Source: Hirudo medicinalis
Lineage: Eukaryota > Annelida > Clitellata > Hirudinida > Hirudinidae
Direction of reading: 5' to 3'
Length of the DNA: 64,000 nt
NCBI GenBank assembly: GCA_011800805.1
Contig: MPNW01000055.1
Span: 97,694 to 161,693 of the forward strand
Positions 40,101 to 58,262 of the stretch are shown here, in pieces (the stretch's first letter is position 1; every line of letters starts with the position of its first letter). The notes below the pieces were generated by a model. That model was not told the DNA's origin, searched no databases, and worked only from the letters and a program-made list of their open reading frames with translations. The translations under genes and the position numbers were made by a program.

Positions 40101-43100
40101 ATGGCGTCATATAAATAGCAATGTAATAATATCAAATTTAGATACATAACGCGCTCAAAATATCAGCTAATACGAATGTGAATAAGGCCTTCTTCTAAGT
40201 TTTACAGTTTCAACTTATTTGGCTGAACAAATGATAATTTACCTTTTGTCCTTTCTGTCCAATGATTTCATCACCAGGATCTCCTTGAACTCCAGGCCGT
40301 CCAGGTGTTCCGGCTTCACCCTGTAAAACGCTCTCAAATTAATTAAACATCAAAATATTAAACTCTGACTGCCTTACAAAGAAGACCCTTACGAGTAGCA
40401 ATCAATAATGACATAATTAAACTAATTAAGTTAAACTTTCTCCAGTAGATTATTGAGTGCATCTTTGCTTAGAGATTTTTTTACCTTATATCCCTTGTCT
40501 CCTGGAAGTCCTTTGAAGCCTGGTGATCCAGGAATTCCATCTCTGCCCTTAAAGAACAAGCATTAAAAGATTCCACACAAATCCAATACAACATCATGAT
40601 AAAACTAACAGATGCTCCATCAAAACCAGGGTTTCCTGGTTCACCTTTTGGCCCTGATTTTGGCACCCCATCATATTCTCCTGGTTCTCCCTAGGTGTCA
40701 ATAAAATTTAATGAGTATCATTCATAACTAATGCTAATTAATGGAAATTTATTTCAATTATCAAAATAATGAGACTCGAATAATGTTAAATGAAACATCA
40801 TGGTTGAATGAGAGGGAAAAGTTCAAACTTTAAAACCAGGAATTCCAGGAAGTCCAGAAGGACCAGATGGTCCCTTCCAACCCTTCAAACCTGGTATTCC
40901 AGTATCTCCCTATTAAATAATAAATTTTCAGCAAATAATTAATTAAAATCAAAAATATTTAAAAATGTTGACATCAATTTAACATCACTTATTGTCTGAA
41001 AAAAAAGTTATCACAAATGAACAATCAAAATTAGAAACATCCATCCATTTAGACAATGCAACTCTCTCCTATTGCCCCCAATGGTAATCAGATATGTTAT
41101 CCACCTTTCCATTTATTCAAACTGGTCTTTTAGAAAATGCCAGAATAACCACTCAATATTGGTAACATTGATTTGAAAACCATCGGCATCACCGTGTATA
41201 TCATTTATTTATCCACAATTTTCAAATCACCACCTTAGCTAAAAACATCTCGGGTGAAAACCTAGCATAACTCAATGATGTCCTTTTACTGAATAAGTCA
41301 AATATATTTGTTTATTCTTTGATTTTCATTTTGATCAAGTAAGCATAGACCATCAGCCTGAAGCCATTTCAAGAGACTATTAGGAAATTATTCACTCACT
41401 AAAATCAAAAATTTGTTTGCCATATTCACGACAAAGAGCAGTATATATTAATGCAAGCCTGAGATATTAAATGAAATATCAACAACAAAAAAAAGAAAAA
41501 AAAAGAGACCTCAGATCCATTACATCCAGCATAGCCTTTAGGTCCCCTGTCACCAGGAGCCCCTGGAAATCCCTGGATAAATACATAGTTACAAAGTAAT
41601 ATATGTATACATGTAATACATGATATTTCCTGTTTATTGATACATAATACAGATTTAAATATTAAAAATTGTTAATTCACATAATTCCATTATTCAACTT
41701 TAACAACTCACAGGTAATCCAGGAGTTCCGGGAAAACCAGGAGCACCTTTATCACCCTAAGGAAAAAAAGAAATTAAGATAATTTCCATGCAAAACGAAT
41801 TATATTTTTATTGAATTTTGAGAGGGTGAAATCTGTAATATGAATTTTTAACAATCACCTGTGTATATGGTTAGGTGAGCACAGAATCAAATCTATTCAC
41901 ATTAAAAGTAACACGTTAAGCTAACTTTGTTATAAAACTGAATTAGTTATATCAAATGTTATTATTCTTCAGTTTCCTTCAAACACCAAGACTTCTAAAC
42001 CATTTCTTAAGTTTTAAAAATCCTTAATCCCATCCAATTCAACAGAATCATTTTATTCACATCAAGTAACGATAAGCGTAATAATATTTCCTCTCCAACA
42101 CTTTTCTCTTTAATACACGGCCTGCTACTGGGATAAGGCACTTGTAAAAATGTTACGTTTTGTCCAGTTATCTGAAAAACTATCATATATATTTGCTCAA
42201 AGTATCAACTATTTTATGTTTTTTTTTAAAGTATGGAACAAATTATGAGGAAGATCTGAAAACTGGATAGCAGAATTCCTCAAAATATGTTAGAACTCTG
42301 AGTAAGTACCTCCTACCCTTGCACAACAAAATCCACAAGTTATTTTTCAGCAAAATAAGCACTTCAAAAATCACAAGGCTGTTTGTCGAGGAGAGGAATC
42401 TCAAAGTTTAGAAGTGGCCTCGCTCACCAGACTTAAGTCCAATTGTAAATGTTTGGGGATTACTAATAAAGAATATTGCATTAGCAGGCAATACTCTGAC
42501 ATCCAGATACTGGAAAAAGCTCTGAATTAGGCACAGAAAGAGTTAGACAAGCAGAGTTTGAAACCTTCATAAACAATCCCTTCAAATCAATCAAAAATAA
42601 TCCAGTTCAGAAGGTAATTAAAGTAATTAAAAGGAGATGTGACAAGACTCATTGTTAACTTTACTTATTTTATTATGTAAATGTTTGTTTGATCCTGAAA
42701 AATTTTTGTTGCCATATGATGGTCACTGGTTTTCAATGTTGTGAGCATTTTTGGTTTTTTGCTTAAATTATAAAGAGTTTCCATTAACACTCCAATTAAT
42801 ATTTTTCCATAACATAAGAACATCATAGCAATAATTGGTATAAATATGATATGTAATAACAAAATTATGAACAAAAAGAGTGTTGTAACCCCATAGCAGG
42901 CCACGTACATTCCTCTCAATCTAAAATGTTTCTTGCACTCTATGGCTTTGGTTTGATGATAACATAATCTTTACTCCTTTCTACATATCCAGTAGTTCAA
43001 TCCAATTACTTCAATTAGTTGGTAATTGTCTGTATATGGGACCAAAACCAGAAAGATATCCCATTGATTTCATCACTTTTCCTTGTAGTAGGGTTTTGAG

Positions 43101-46100
43101 TGGGCATCTTATTAAAGACATCATTATCATTATTATTTTTTATTATCAGATACCAATATCTATATGAAGTGCTGAAAATAGATTCTGAATATCAAACTTC
43201 TTTAAATTATACAGATGATGAATTACTGTGTTTCCCTGAAAATAAGACAGGGTCTCATGTTAATTTTTGCTCCAAAAGATGTGATAGGACTTATTTTCGG
43301 GGGATGACTTATATTTTCAAGTACAACAATCTGCCGACACATTTATTCATTTATGGTACAAAAATTATGTTACAGGAAGCAAGATGCATGGTTTTAATCA
43401 TTTGTAAATGTAAACGTAGTTCATTTATATAGCACCATATGCATAGCTTCAGAGGCACTTTTTGTTAACCATTTATATAGCGCTCCTTCCTGAGGGCGCT
43501 AGCGGCAGTGCAGGCTGGGTTTCGAACACGACCATTATGACTGTTGCCATTACCACCGTATGCAGGAATGCAACCCATTCGGCCAACCTGCATTTATTAG
43601 CAATATTTTCTTCCAGGATGCTAACATGACAGAAATTTTGTTCCCTTGAGACATTCCTTTTGAACTGTCTCTGCCTAGCATGTTTGTGAGTTTTAGCTAG
43701 GCTTTTCATGTTTAACAAATACAAGATAGAATAAAACATTTGCAAACACAAAAAATCATAGAAATACTTCATTTATGCTAGTAATATTCAAGATTCAACA
43801 GTGAGTATTTTTCAGAATAATATTTTAAAAATTATATTTATAAATTATTCAATGTTTTAGTTCTCAACAAAAAATCCAACTTGCTGAATCACAGAATTAG
43901 TGAAATGAATAAAGCTAAAGCAATTCCATAAGTAAACATAAGCATGTTTGGTGACTAAGCAGGAACATTAGCTGCTAGTAATATTATTACTCAGAGCACT
44001 GAATTTTAGCTTTAATGTTCATGATTCGTAGGTGATATTCAAATTTGAAAGTTGAAACTAAATTGGAACCTGGAGTGAAATATAAATATTTTTAAAACAC
44101 TTGTCCTCCAGCATAAAATTGCAAGTTAAATGTGTGTTTAGACATGCTTAAATTACATTGACAAATTTCAGTCCTATATTAATTTATTTAAGGACTTCAT
44201 TTATTTAAAAAATCTAATGAAAATGAAATGTGCATTCAAAGTTGCATTCCCATGTTAGATTTAAGAAGCACAAACAAAAATTACAGATTTAAAATTTCTA
44301 TTTCATCTCTCGAGAACATTCTAGAAATTAAACATAATTTATTCACATAACTTTTTATGGAGGGAAAACTAAGTAACTTATAATTAATTACTAAAAAGAA
44401 AGTATTGTAAGCATTGTTTACAAGATTATCATGTAATTGGATCTTTGAAGCCAAAACTTAATTAGATTTTAACTTATTCCAAATGAAGGAGCAGCCCTAC
44501 TTCATTTTGGCATTAGAATTAGAGAAATAGTGTGAACAATTTTATTTTAATGAAGTTCTAGAAAATAAGATAATTTTTGAACTGTGGTTACATTCCAATC
44601 AATAATAATAATAATAATAATCAATAAGCTAGATTTTATTCATTTTTTAATTTAGATTTTATTGTGAATTATTTCCAGTGTTGACCAAGAATTTAATGAC
44701 AGGTAAAGTCTCATTTAATAGCTCCTATTAACAGCCTCTGTATATTTTTGTTGCTAGCATTTAAATCTGAGGCAATGGCATTTATATCTGATTTTGCATT
44801 TGTTTACAAGTAAACATTTGTAAAAACAAATGTTGTCCCCAAAGTGAAAATAAATAAACATTAGGAAGTAAGAAGTTAAGACAGCAATGTATCCAACATT
44901 GTGGTAAATCCAAAATGTTATTATGAAAAATATGCATCAAGAAAAAACAAACAAAATATTGACGGAATTTGGAGGTTATGCTTTGTTATTCAGCAGCTAC
45001 AATTATATATTATATATATATATATTCAACCCAAACCAATAATAAGTTACCCATTTCAACAAAACCAATTGCAATTAATATAAATACCAACATATTACAC
45101 TAACATAAATATTAAAATATCATTAAAAAATAATAAAAGATCATGCAAAATATTGATACATCATACCCTCATTCCTTTAGCACCATCTGCACCAGCACAT
45201 CCCTCTTGACCTCTCATCCCCTTAATTCCAGGGAAACCTTCAGGACCCACCTGACCGTACATACCCTGTCGACCTGTCATGCCTGGAATTCCGGGATCCC
45301 CCTGGAAAAGTGTTTAGTGTTTATAAATTAAGTTGTTTGGGGTCAAGCTGTGAATGAGTCACTATTTTGAACACTTAAACAGTTGCAATGTAGGTGATTC
45401 ACTCCAAAAGTTTAAAATTTACTTGTCTGCCTTTTTGCCCTTTGCAAATGCATCCTGAGCAATTTCCACATTTTGGGTTGAACCTTATATCCTCGAGGTT
45501 ACGTGCCTGAAATATTTAATTGGATTATTTTTAAATAATAACAGATATATTATATAACATATTTTGCAAATAATAACAGTAGCCTCTCAAGTACAAAGCA
45601 GTCCGTGGTCTTTCCAAAAAAATGCATAGAGCAATGGATATAAACTTTTTAGCAAAAGCAAAATTCATCTCCCATTCATAATAATTTACGAAATTAACAA
45701 AAACTCAGAAAATGTCTCAGGAAAACAACCTTCTCAACTTATCCAGGATCAACTTATATGTTATGTTCTATCTCATCTTACCATAATCTCTCATATTGTT
45801 GACACAATATGGTCTAAGCACAATCATGGAAAGTTTTGCCATCACCTAGCAAATCTGCTCTGAATATTCAATCACTATACCAAAGGAGTCCTGGCTCATA
45901 GCAAAACGATACTTCAAATTAGTAAACTATAACAATAGTCCAGCAGCAATGTTGGGTGGGCATCAAAATTCTATGTTTTGCCTTTTTACTTAATGTGGAT
46001 CACATCACATGAGTAATAATGTTCTCTTATCTACAATAAATCAACTTTGTAATTGAATTAGTGTTCTTGCAATTGAATTTTTAATTCATTATGCTTCATC

Positions 46101-47239
46101 ACCTTAAGAATGACCACAACAGGAAAAGATAACAAACAAAATGCAAACCTTATCAGTTCTAAATGAAAATGTTAGCTAAGCTTAAGCGATCACAGCAGCA
46201 ATTAATATTCCCACTGCTTTCTTACTGAAGAAAATAAGACCCTCAGGGCGTGTGCTATAATTTTTTACGTATGGGAAAATAAAAATAGCAGTAAAGGAAG
46301 GAGAAACACAACATATTTGACTTGTTTTATAAGAATGTAAAGTTATGATCAAACTGACATTAAAATACAAAAATAAGTTACATCAAAATAAAATTTTCAT
46401 AGAAGAACATTTGCATAAATTTAGTTTTAAAATTATTTACTTGTTATGTGTACCAACAATAATAAAATCTTAAAATCTTATCGATACATCTGAACACTGA
46501 GATATTGACCTCAAACAATTCCTATCAAATAAATAATTTTATTGTGTATATATACAAACTACTTAAGTATCGATAAACGAAACATCTATGAAAAATTGTG
46601 TATAAGTGAATATGAATATTTCAACATTTGTGAGAATCTACGAATTCTTAACATTTTATCAAATTTGCTTTCGTGGAGCAGAAAAATGCTTTTTAGACCT
46701 ATAAATTGATTTTTTTATACTAAATTCTCACGACTCTCCAGACACATTCGTCTGCAAGCAATTAACACCAACTTTCTTTCTATTCGGTTTGCATCTCTTG
46801 TCAAGTAATAATTAATATAAAACAATTTTCATTAAAATTTTTCTCCAGTGCATCACAATTTTTAAATTTATAAAATTAATTCGAAACTTTAAAAATAATT
46901 ATAATCCGATGCGTGATGGAACGACATTCTTTGATATTCGCAAACTTGTCATATTTATAAAATGTCAGCTTGTGATACCGCAATTAAGTACTAATGCTGA
47001 TGTTTCACCTAAGATTAAACTTTCAAAATCCATGATTAGTTTCTTTTTTTCAGATGGAGCAATTAAAGATGGCTCATGCAATTCCTCAATAAGCAATCAA
47101 AATAAATCCGTGCTGATTAACAAACGTACGAATTTCGAATAAGTTATTAAATCCAAATTTTAGAACTCACGCTGAGAGGGGATATCCAAAAAACGAAGAT
47201 GATGGCAGAAATGAAGCATAATATCACCAAACGTTCCAT
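29755..47239 (-). CDS. COL4A: Collagen type IV alpha chain, complete, 38 exons
   Basis: Joined in phase the exons give about 1782 residues. Exons (high-low): 47239-47171 signal peptide; 45506-45423 and 45301-45167, 7S region ([14 protein letters not shown]); 41756-41712; 41572-41510; 40909-40829; 40690-40610; 40547-40485; 40320-40243; 38918-38766; 38598-38536; 38272-38120; 37992-37929; 37659-37537; 37330-37172; 37105-36962; 36240-36160; 36088-35991; 35799-35599; 35470-35302; 35197-35090; 35019-34817; 34732-34474; 34411-34241; 34174-34085; 33783-33622; 33498-33403; 33336-33113; 32984-32741; 32670-32368; 32281-32148; 32070-31944; 31794-31672; 31466-31259; then NC1 31107-30995, 30916-30711, 30413-30327, 30138-29755. 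The Gly-X-Y domain has many interruptions. NC1 shows [56 protein letters not shown] and SETLK. Collagen IV forms the basement-membrane network. The Met and Lys positions used for the sulfilimine cross-link look conserved. A tail of about 44 residues follows CMRK. Whether it is alpha1- or alpha2-type is undecided. Confidence 0.96.
38997..40093 (-). mobile_element. pogo/Tigger-like DNA transposon remnant in collagen intron 9
   Basis: Terminal inverted repeats: the left end reads CAGTAAAAGCTGTAAATAGG and the reverse complement of the right end reads CAGTAAAAACTGCCTATATG. Both ends are flanked by TA. Minus-strand translation gives [17 protein letters not shown] (a helix-turn-helix of the Pipsqueak/CENP-B kind), then [20 protein letters not shown] and FAKELGHNN (CENP-B/Tc5 DNA-binding domain). 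The DDE catalytic domain is missing and stops are present, so it is an internally deleted relic. Confidence 0.82.
42330..42660 (+). mobile_element. Tc1/mariner-like transposase C-terminal relic in collagen intron 3
   Basis: Plus strand: [13 protein letters not shown], a stop, then [17 protein letters not shown], the conserved SPDLNPIENxWG block of Tc1 transposases. Later stops abolish the frame. Resembles the element at 53341-54904. Confidence 0.75.
43228..43318. mobile_element. Palindromic MITE-like element
   Basis: The arms ccctgaaaataag (43234-43246) and cttattttcgggg (43290-43302) form an imperfect inverted repeat around a core of about 43 bases containing ggtctcatgttaatttttgc. The layout fits a small non-autonomous DNA element; no family is assigned with confidence. 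Confidence 0.55.
43401..43592 (-). mobile_element. tRNA-derived SINE, copy 2 (collagen intron 3)
   Basis: The reverse complement begins TGCAGGTTGGCCGAATGGG (A box like tRNA-Leu/Ser GGCCGAxTGG) and has the B box GTGTTCGAAACCC, then GGAAGGAGCGCTATATAAATGG and the shared tail. It is the best preserved copy in the window. Confidence 0.85.
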
Positions 47240-50169
47240 AATGTCCCAAATCCAAATGATTTACAATTTGCTCTCTTTCGGCCTTTTTACCGGAACGGAG
47301 CAAATCACATTAATTCGACTTTTGACTCTTTCGATACTGACCTCTACCTATGCATCCAAAAACTGCATCAGAGAACCATTAATCCCAATTGCTCTGCATT
47401 AAGCTTCTGACGCAAAAAATAAGCTCAAAGCCTAAAATGGTTCCTACTGTTTTGCGACAATCTAAGGTGCACAATTATTTACAGATCCGTTACAAAACAG
47501 AAAGGAATAGAGCTTTGCATGAGCCGGCTGTTCAAACTTTTATCTTCAACCACTGTATTTCATTGGAGCTCCCAGCACATCCATGCTGCGCTAAACCTTG
47601 TGATACGGTAATGTTTTGGCTTCTTTTTATTACTGTACATGCCACATTACTGGTGTCATTAATTTGAATGATATATTTCATTTGTAAAGAAATAACCTAA
47701 CGTTCGACAACCCTTAGTGTACTATGTAATATTACCGCCATCATTACATGCAGCTATTTATCACTCCAAGTTTCATATTGTAGCTCTATCACCTTCGAAT
47801 TCTGAATTGAGATCAAATTTTCTTGAAATATTTCAACTTTGTATTCACATCTTAACCGCGATATCAACTGTTCTAAGGAAAATGTGGAGCAGCAGCCGAT
47901 ATCAGGTTGTACTCGGCATCATTAACAAGCTAATTCAGTGTGAACGGGATGTTCCTACTGAAATGTTCCAGGTTGTCGAATGGAACTAAAATACGTGTTT
48001 AAGTTCTTACGTGTTTCTAAAGTTCAGATATCATAAGTATTTGGCCAAGCATTTTTTTTTAAACTAGAGTAACGAATATGCTGGCATTGAATTTTAGTCA
48101 AATATGGCTTAAAAATTCATCCAAAATCCCTTTCCAGTGTGACTCAGAAGAATATCATATTTCAGTCTGGAAAGAAAAATCCCACATCCATTGTTGACCG
48201 AGAGCCAGGGTTATTAGCTTGTGCATCGCTACTTTAAACTCAGAAGTATTGCACGCACGTAGGCATGGAACTATTTTCAGCTGAAAGCACCGGCATCTAC
48301 ATGCTGTAGGCTCTTCCCTCCTACGATTGCATTTCCCATGGCTAAGACAATATCGCCCTCAAGACTAGCTAATGGGAGTTTGCATAAATAAACAGTGTGA
48401 TGTTTGTTCCAAGATGTTGCAAGAAGGTTGTGAAGAAACACGCTCAACAAGACGCTCTGACGACATACACCCGCCCATAAACTAAGCCAACTGTTTACAA
48501 TGTTAGTCCGTCATCTTCATCTTAATGAAAAACACATTGTTCTCAAAAGTTCCCATGGAACTCCCACCCGAATATTAGTCTGCTAAACTCGAGTCTCCCC
48601 ATGCAGAAGTGTGAGTATCTCACACGCAAGAGTTCACATCCACTTGACAAACAATTGGCCCACCAGATAATGTTTAATCTATCTTTTTAGTTCTTTTCCA
48701 GGCCTTTCTTTGTAGATGTCACATGTACATCGATAAAGCGATGTTTTTGAAATCATCGCAACTAATAAGCAGTCTTAGTATAAGATAGATGTAAAATTGG
48801 TTGCTCGAGCACTCGGCTGCTCGGCTGTAAATTTTAAATGGCCGGATAAGAGCATGACTCACGCCTGCTCTAAAGAAATATTAGTAAATTCGGCACATAA
48901 TTGTGAAGGCATGTCATCGTCGCCTACCCCACTATGTCCAAAAATCAATAAAAATATCCATGGCATGGAGCTTGAGTCTCAAGATGAAATTAATAATTTT
49001 GTAAATCTCCTCCCAATATTAATCAAAACTATAGAGTAGATATTCCATGTAACATGTAGCCTGCTTCGTAAAGCCATTCTGGAGAGGCCATGCAACTTTT
49101 TCTTCCGACATTTTTGGTCGCTCGAACTCTTCTAGCAACTTTCACGGTGGGCTGAGTTCAAGGCATTTGAAGAATTCTGTGCTCATTCCTTTGGTTAACC
49201 CCGCCCAAGATGATTCGACATCTTAAACCATTGAGCTCGTGATGCAAAGGTCTGCTCCTCAGTCCTTCTGTAAAGTCAGATTCAAGTAAAAAAGCTTCAC
49301 TCAACAAAGACTTAACCTCACAAAGCTAATATGATAAAAATCCTGAATGACGTCATAAAACGTCGCCTTTGGCCTTGCTGATCTCCGAGCTTGTTAAATA
49401 TTCCGTAGAGATCAAAACTAAAGAAAAACTAGAAACTGGTTTTACTTGGACAATTAGAAACATGCCAAATAAAGAATTAAACTAAAATTTTGATCATAAA
49501 ATCAAAAAGAGAAAGTACTTTGATACTTCCAAACCTGGGAATGCAGAACTTTCCTAACAAAGTGGCAACAGCAACCTCATCATCAAAATGGATTACAGCG
49601 CTCATGGGAACCATCTCAACAATGAACATCAATGCAGCCAAATTTTTCAGCTCTAGCAAACAAAACACCTAATAACTCACAAGCTCAAGTCTACATTCAT
49701 GAATGACAAGAATAAGATGTTCACAGCTACCAAATAAAGTCAAGAAAGAAATATGGCTGTTTTAATCATGAACTACTAAGCAGACTGACGAGGAAGGATG
49801 ACAACCAACTTCATGCTGAACAATCAACAGTGCAAGAGTAAAAGACTCATAATTATAATCATTGTCTCTTATCATTGCTGTCCTACACTTGCATAATTTC
49901 AAACATAAAAGCATTGGAACATGAAACTTTTGCTTAAGTCTCGTGACGGTCGTAGATGAATTGTGTAAAGTTTAAAACGACAACCCTGCCAATAGGTTTT
50001 GAAATTACAGAACTTCGAACAGCTTAAATTAAAGTTGTAATGCTCACATAAAGACTCATACATGTAGAAAATAAAGGCTCATATGAATACGTAGACATTA
50101 GACTGTGATGAGCTTTTCTAAAGACTTTAGAGCATTTGATTGAAATCTCTCCATTCACCACAATCAGCT
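47240..50169. other. Spacer between PCYT1 and collagen IV; no gene seen
   Basis: Contains the collagen promoter (near 47240) and the PCYT1 3' end (near 50170). Open frames at 47389-47667, 47717-47989, 48797-49039 and 49477-49668 are short and unrecognised. There is no second collagen gene in head-to-head position. Confidence 0.5.
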
Positions 50170-56593
<6,424 letters not shown>

Positions 56594-58262
56594 CTTAAAC
56601 CTAGGTATGTCATATCATAATTAGACATTAGGATCAGATATTTAACTCAATTAAGTTCGAGGTATCAACTTCAATATCAGTATTTTAAAAATATTTTAAA
56701 ATCTTAAGAAAATTTAAAAATCTCAATGTAAATCAAAAGCATAATACAAGAGCTAAGTTTTTGTGTACAAGCACCACGCGCAAATTACCTAGAACATACT
56801 TAGGTGGAAATAAATCAAAATAAAGATATGTCAACAAATTCATTTGGCGCCTCAAAGTAAAGACATTTAATATATTTCAGACGATGTATAGAAACACTAA
56901 ATTATATCAGATTTTGTAAAAAGAACTTTTACCGGCGACGAAAAGATTTTCAACGTTTCATCAAATATAAATAACAAACCTAAGATCTTCTACTTTTGCA
57001 ACAATCACTTTATATATCGAAATTTGACAATCGATGCTAGAGCCCAGAGATATCCAAACGTCATCGGACGCAGAATGCAGGCATGGGACCATACGACAAC
57101 AAAATTTAAGTCTGGTGTTTTGTTTAAGCTATCTTTGCAGATTTTTGCATCTTGTATTCAAAATCTAGTAACACTATTATGAAATTATAATTTATTAGTA
57201 GTATACTAATAATATTTGAAATCGCAAAATAGTGCGGAAAATTAAGAACATTTTTTATTAACTTGAAAAGTTGATTGAAAAGTTTTCATTCATTATTTAG
57301 CATTATTGTGATATTGTTGAAAACCCTCTAAAATTTATGAAGACCAGATTTTTGATTTGACTTGAAGAGATGACTTTTTTTTGCTTCTAGTCAAAAGTCA
57401 ACGGGGGCCCACAGCCAATAAGGGGGAGCAACCGACTCCCCCTGCCCCCTCCCCACAAATGTTGTCCCTGGTTAGTAGGAGTCAGGGGCATTCCCAAAAT
57501 GACATCCCTGACATGGTTGTGCCGCATTCCCAATCCAGTAAGAGTAAACTCTTCATGATCCAAATTTTTCGCCCGTAACTCTTTAACAACATTTTTGTTT
57601 CGGTTTTTTTTTTTTTTAAAGATTTTTGATCGATTTTGTGACGTTAATTAGGGATTTATTTACCCCATCCTGAGGAAGGGCGAACATTCTCCCATAACTT
57701 TTAGGACACTCCCCAACAGCTTGACCCCCTACTTCCAAGCAACCATAAACCTTGAAAATGCAAGGGTACACTGAAGAAGTCAATTTGGCCCAAAAGGTCA
57801 TTAGATGGCGTCCACGGCCGAGTTTGTAACCAGTTGGAAAACTCACGGTTGAGCGCCCTAGATGCTTACGCTTATGGCGCTTTATAATTAAACATAATAA
57901 TAATATTATTAATCATTATTAATTATTAATAACATACCCCCAGTGACAAATTTTTTAAATCCCTGACGCTAACCTTTTTGATGTAAGCCTTTATAATTCT
58001 TCGTATTAGCAATTGTTTTTAAAATCGAATATAGAGATAAAATAGAAATTAAAATTAATATAAAAACCAGAGTTACTCTCTGTGTGATTATTGACAGATT
58101 TTTTGTGACTTTAACATGCATACTTTAGTCATTTGAAAACATATCTAAATTATAAAGATTTAAAATAAACATATCAATTTTATTTTTATCTCTTTTTTAA
58201 TTTAACTTCAATTTTATTTGCCATTCCTTAGCGGCAAATTTCTTCAAAATAATTGTTTTGAC
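56594..58262. other. Divergent intergenic region PCYT1-POLA1 with repeat-like segments
   Basis: Should hold both promoters. 57405-57440 has a hairpin (agggggag, loop, ctccccct). 57620-57890 looks like a separate interspersed element: on the reverse strand it starts TTATAAAGCGCCATAAGCG and is followed by GC-richer sequence unlike its surroundings. No coding exon was recognised. Confidence 0.5.
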
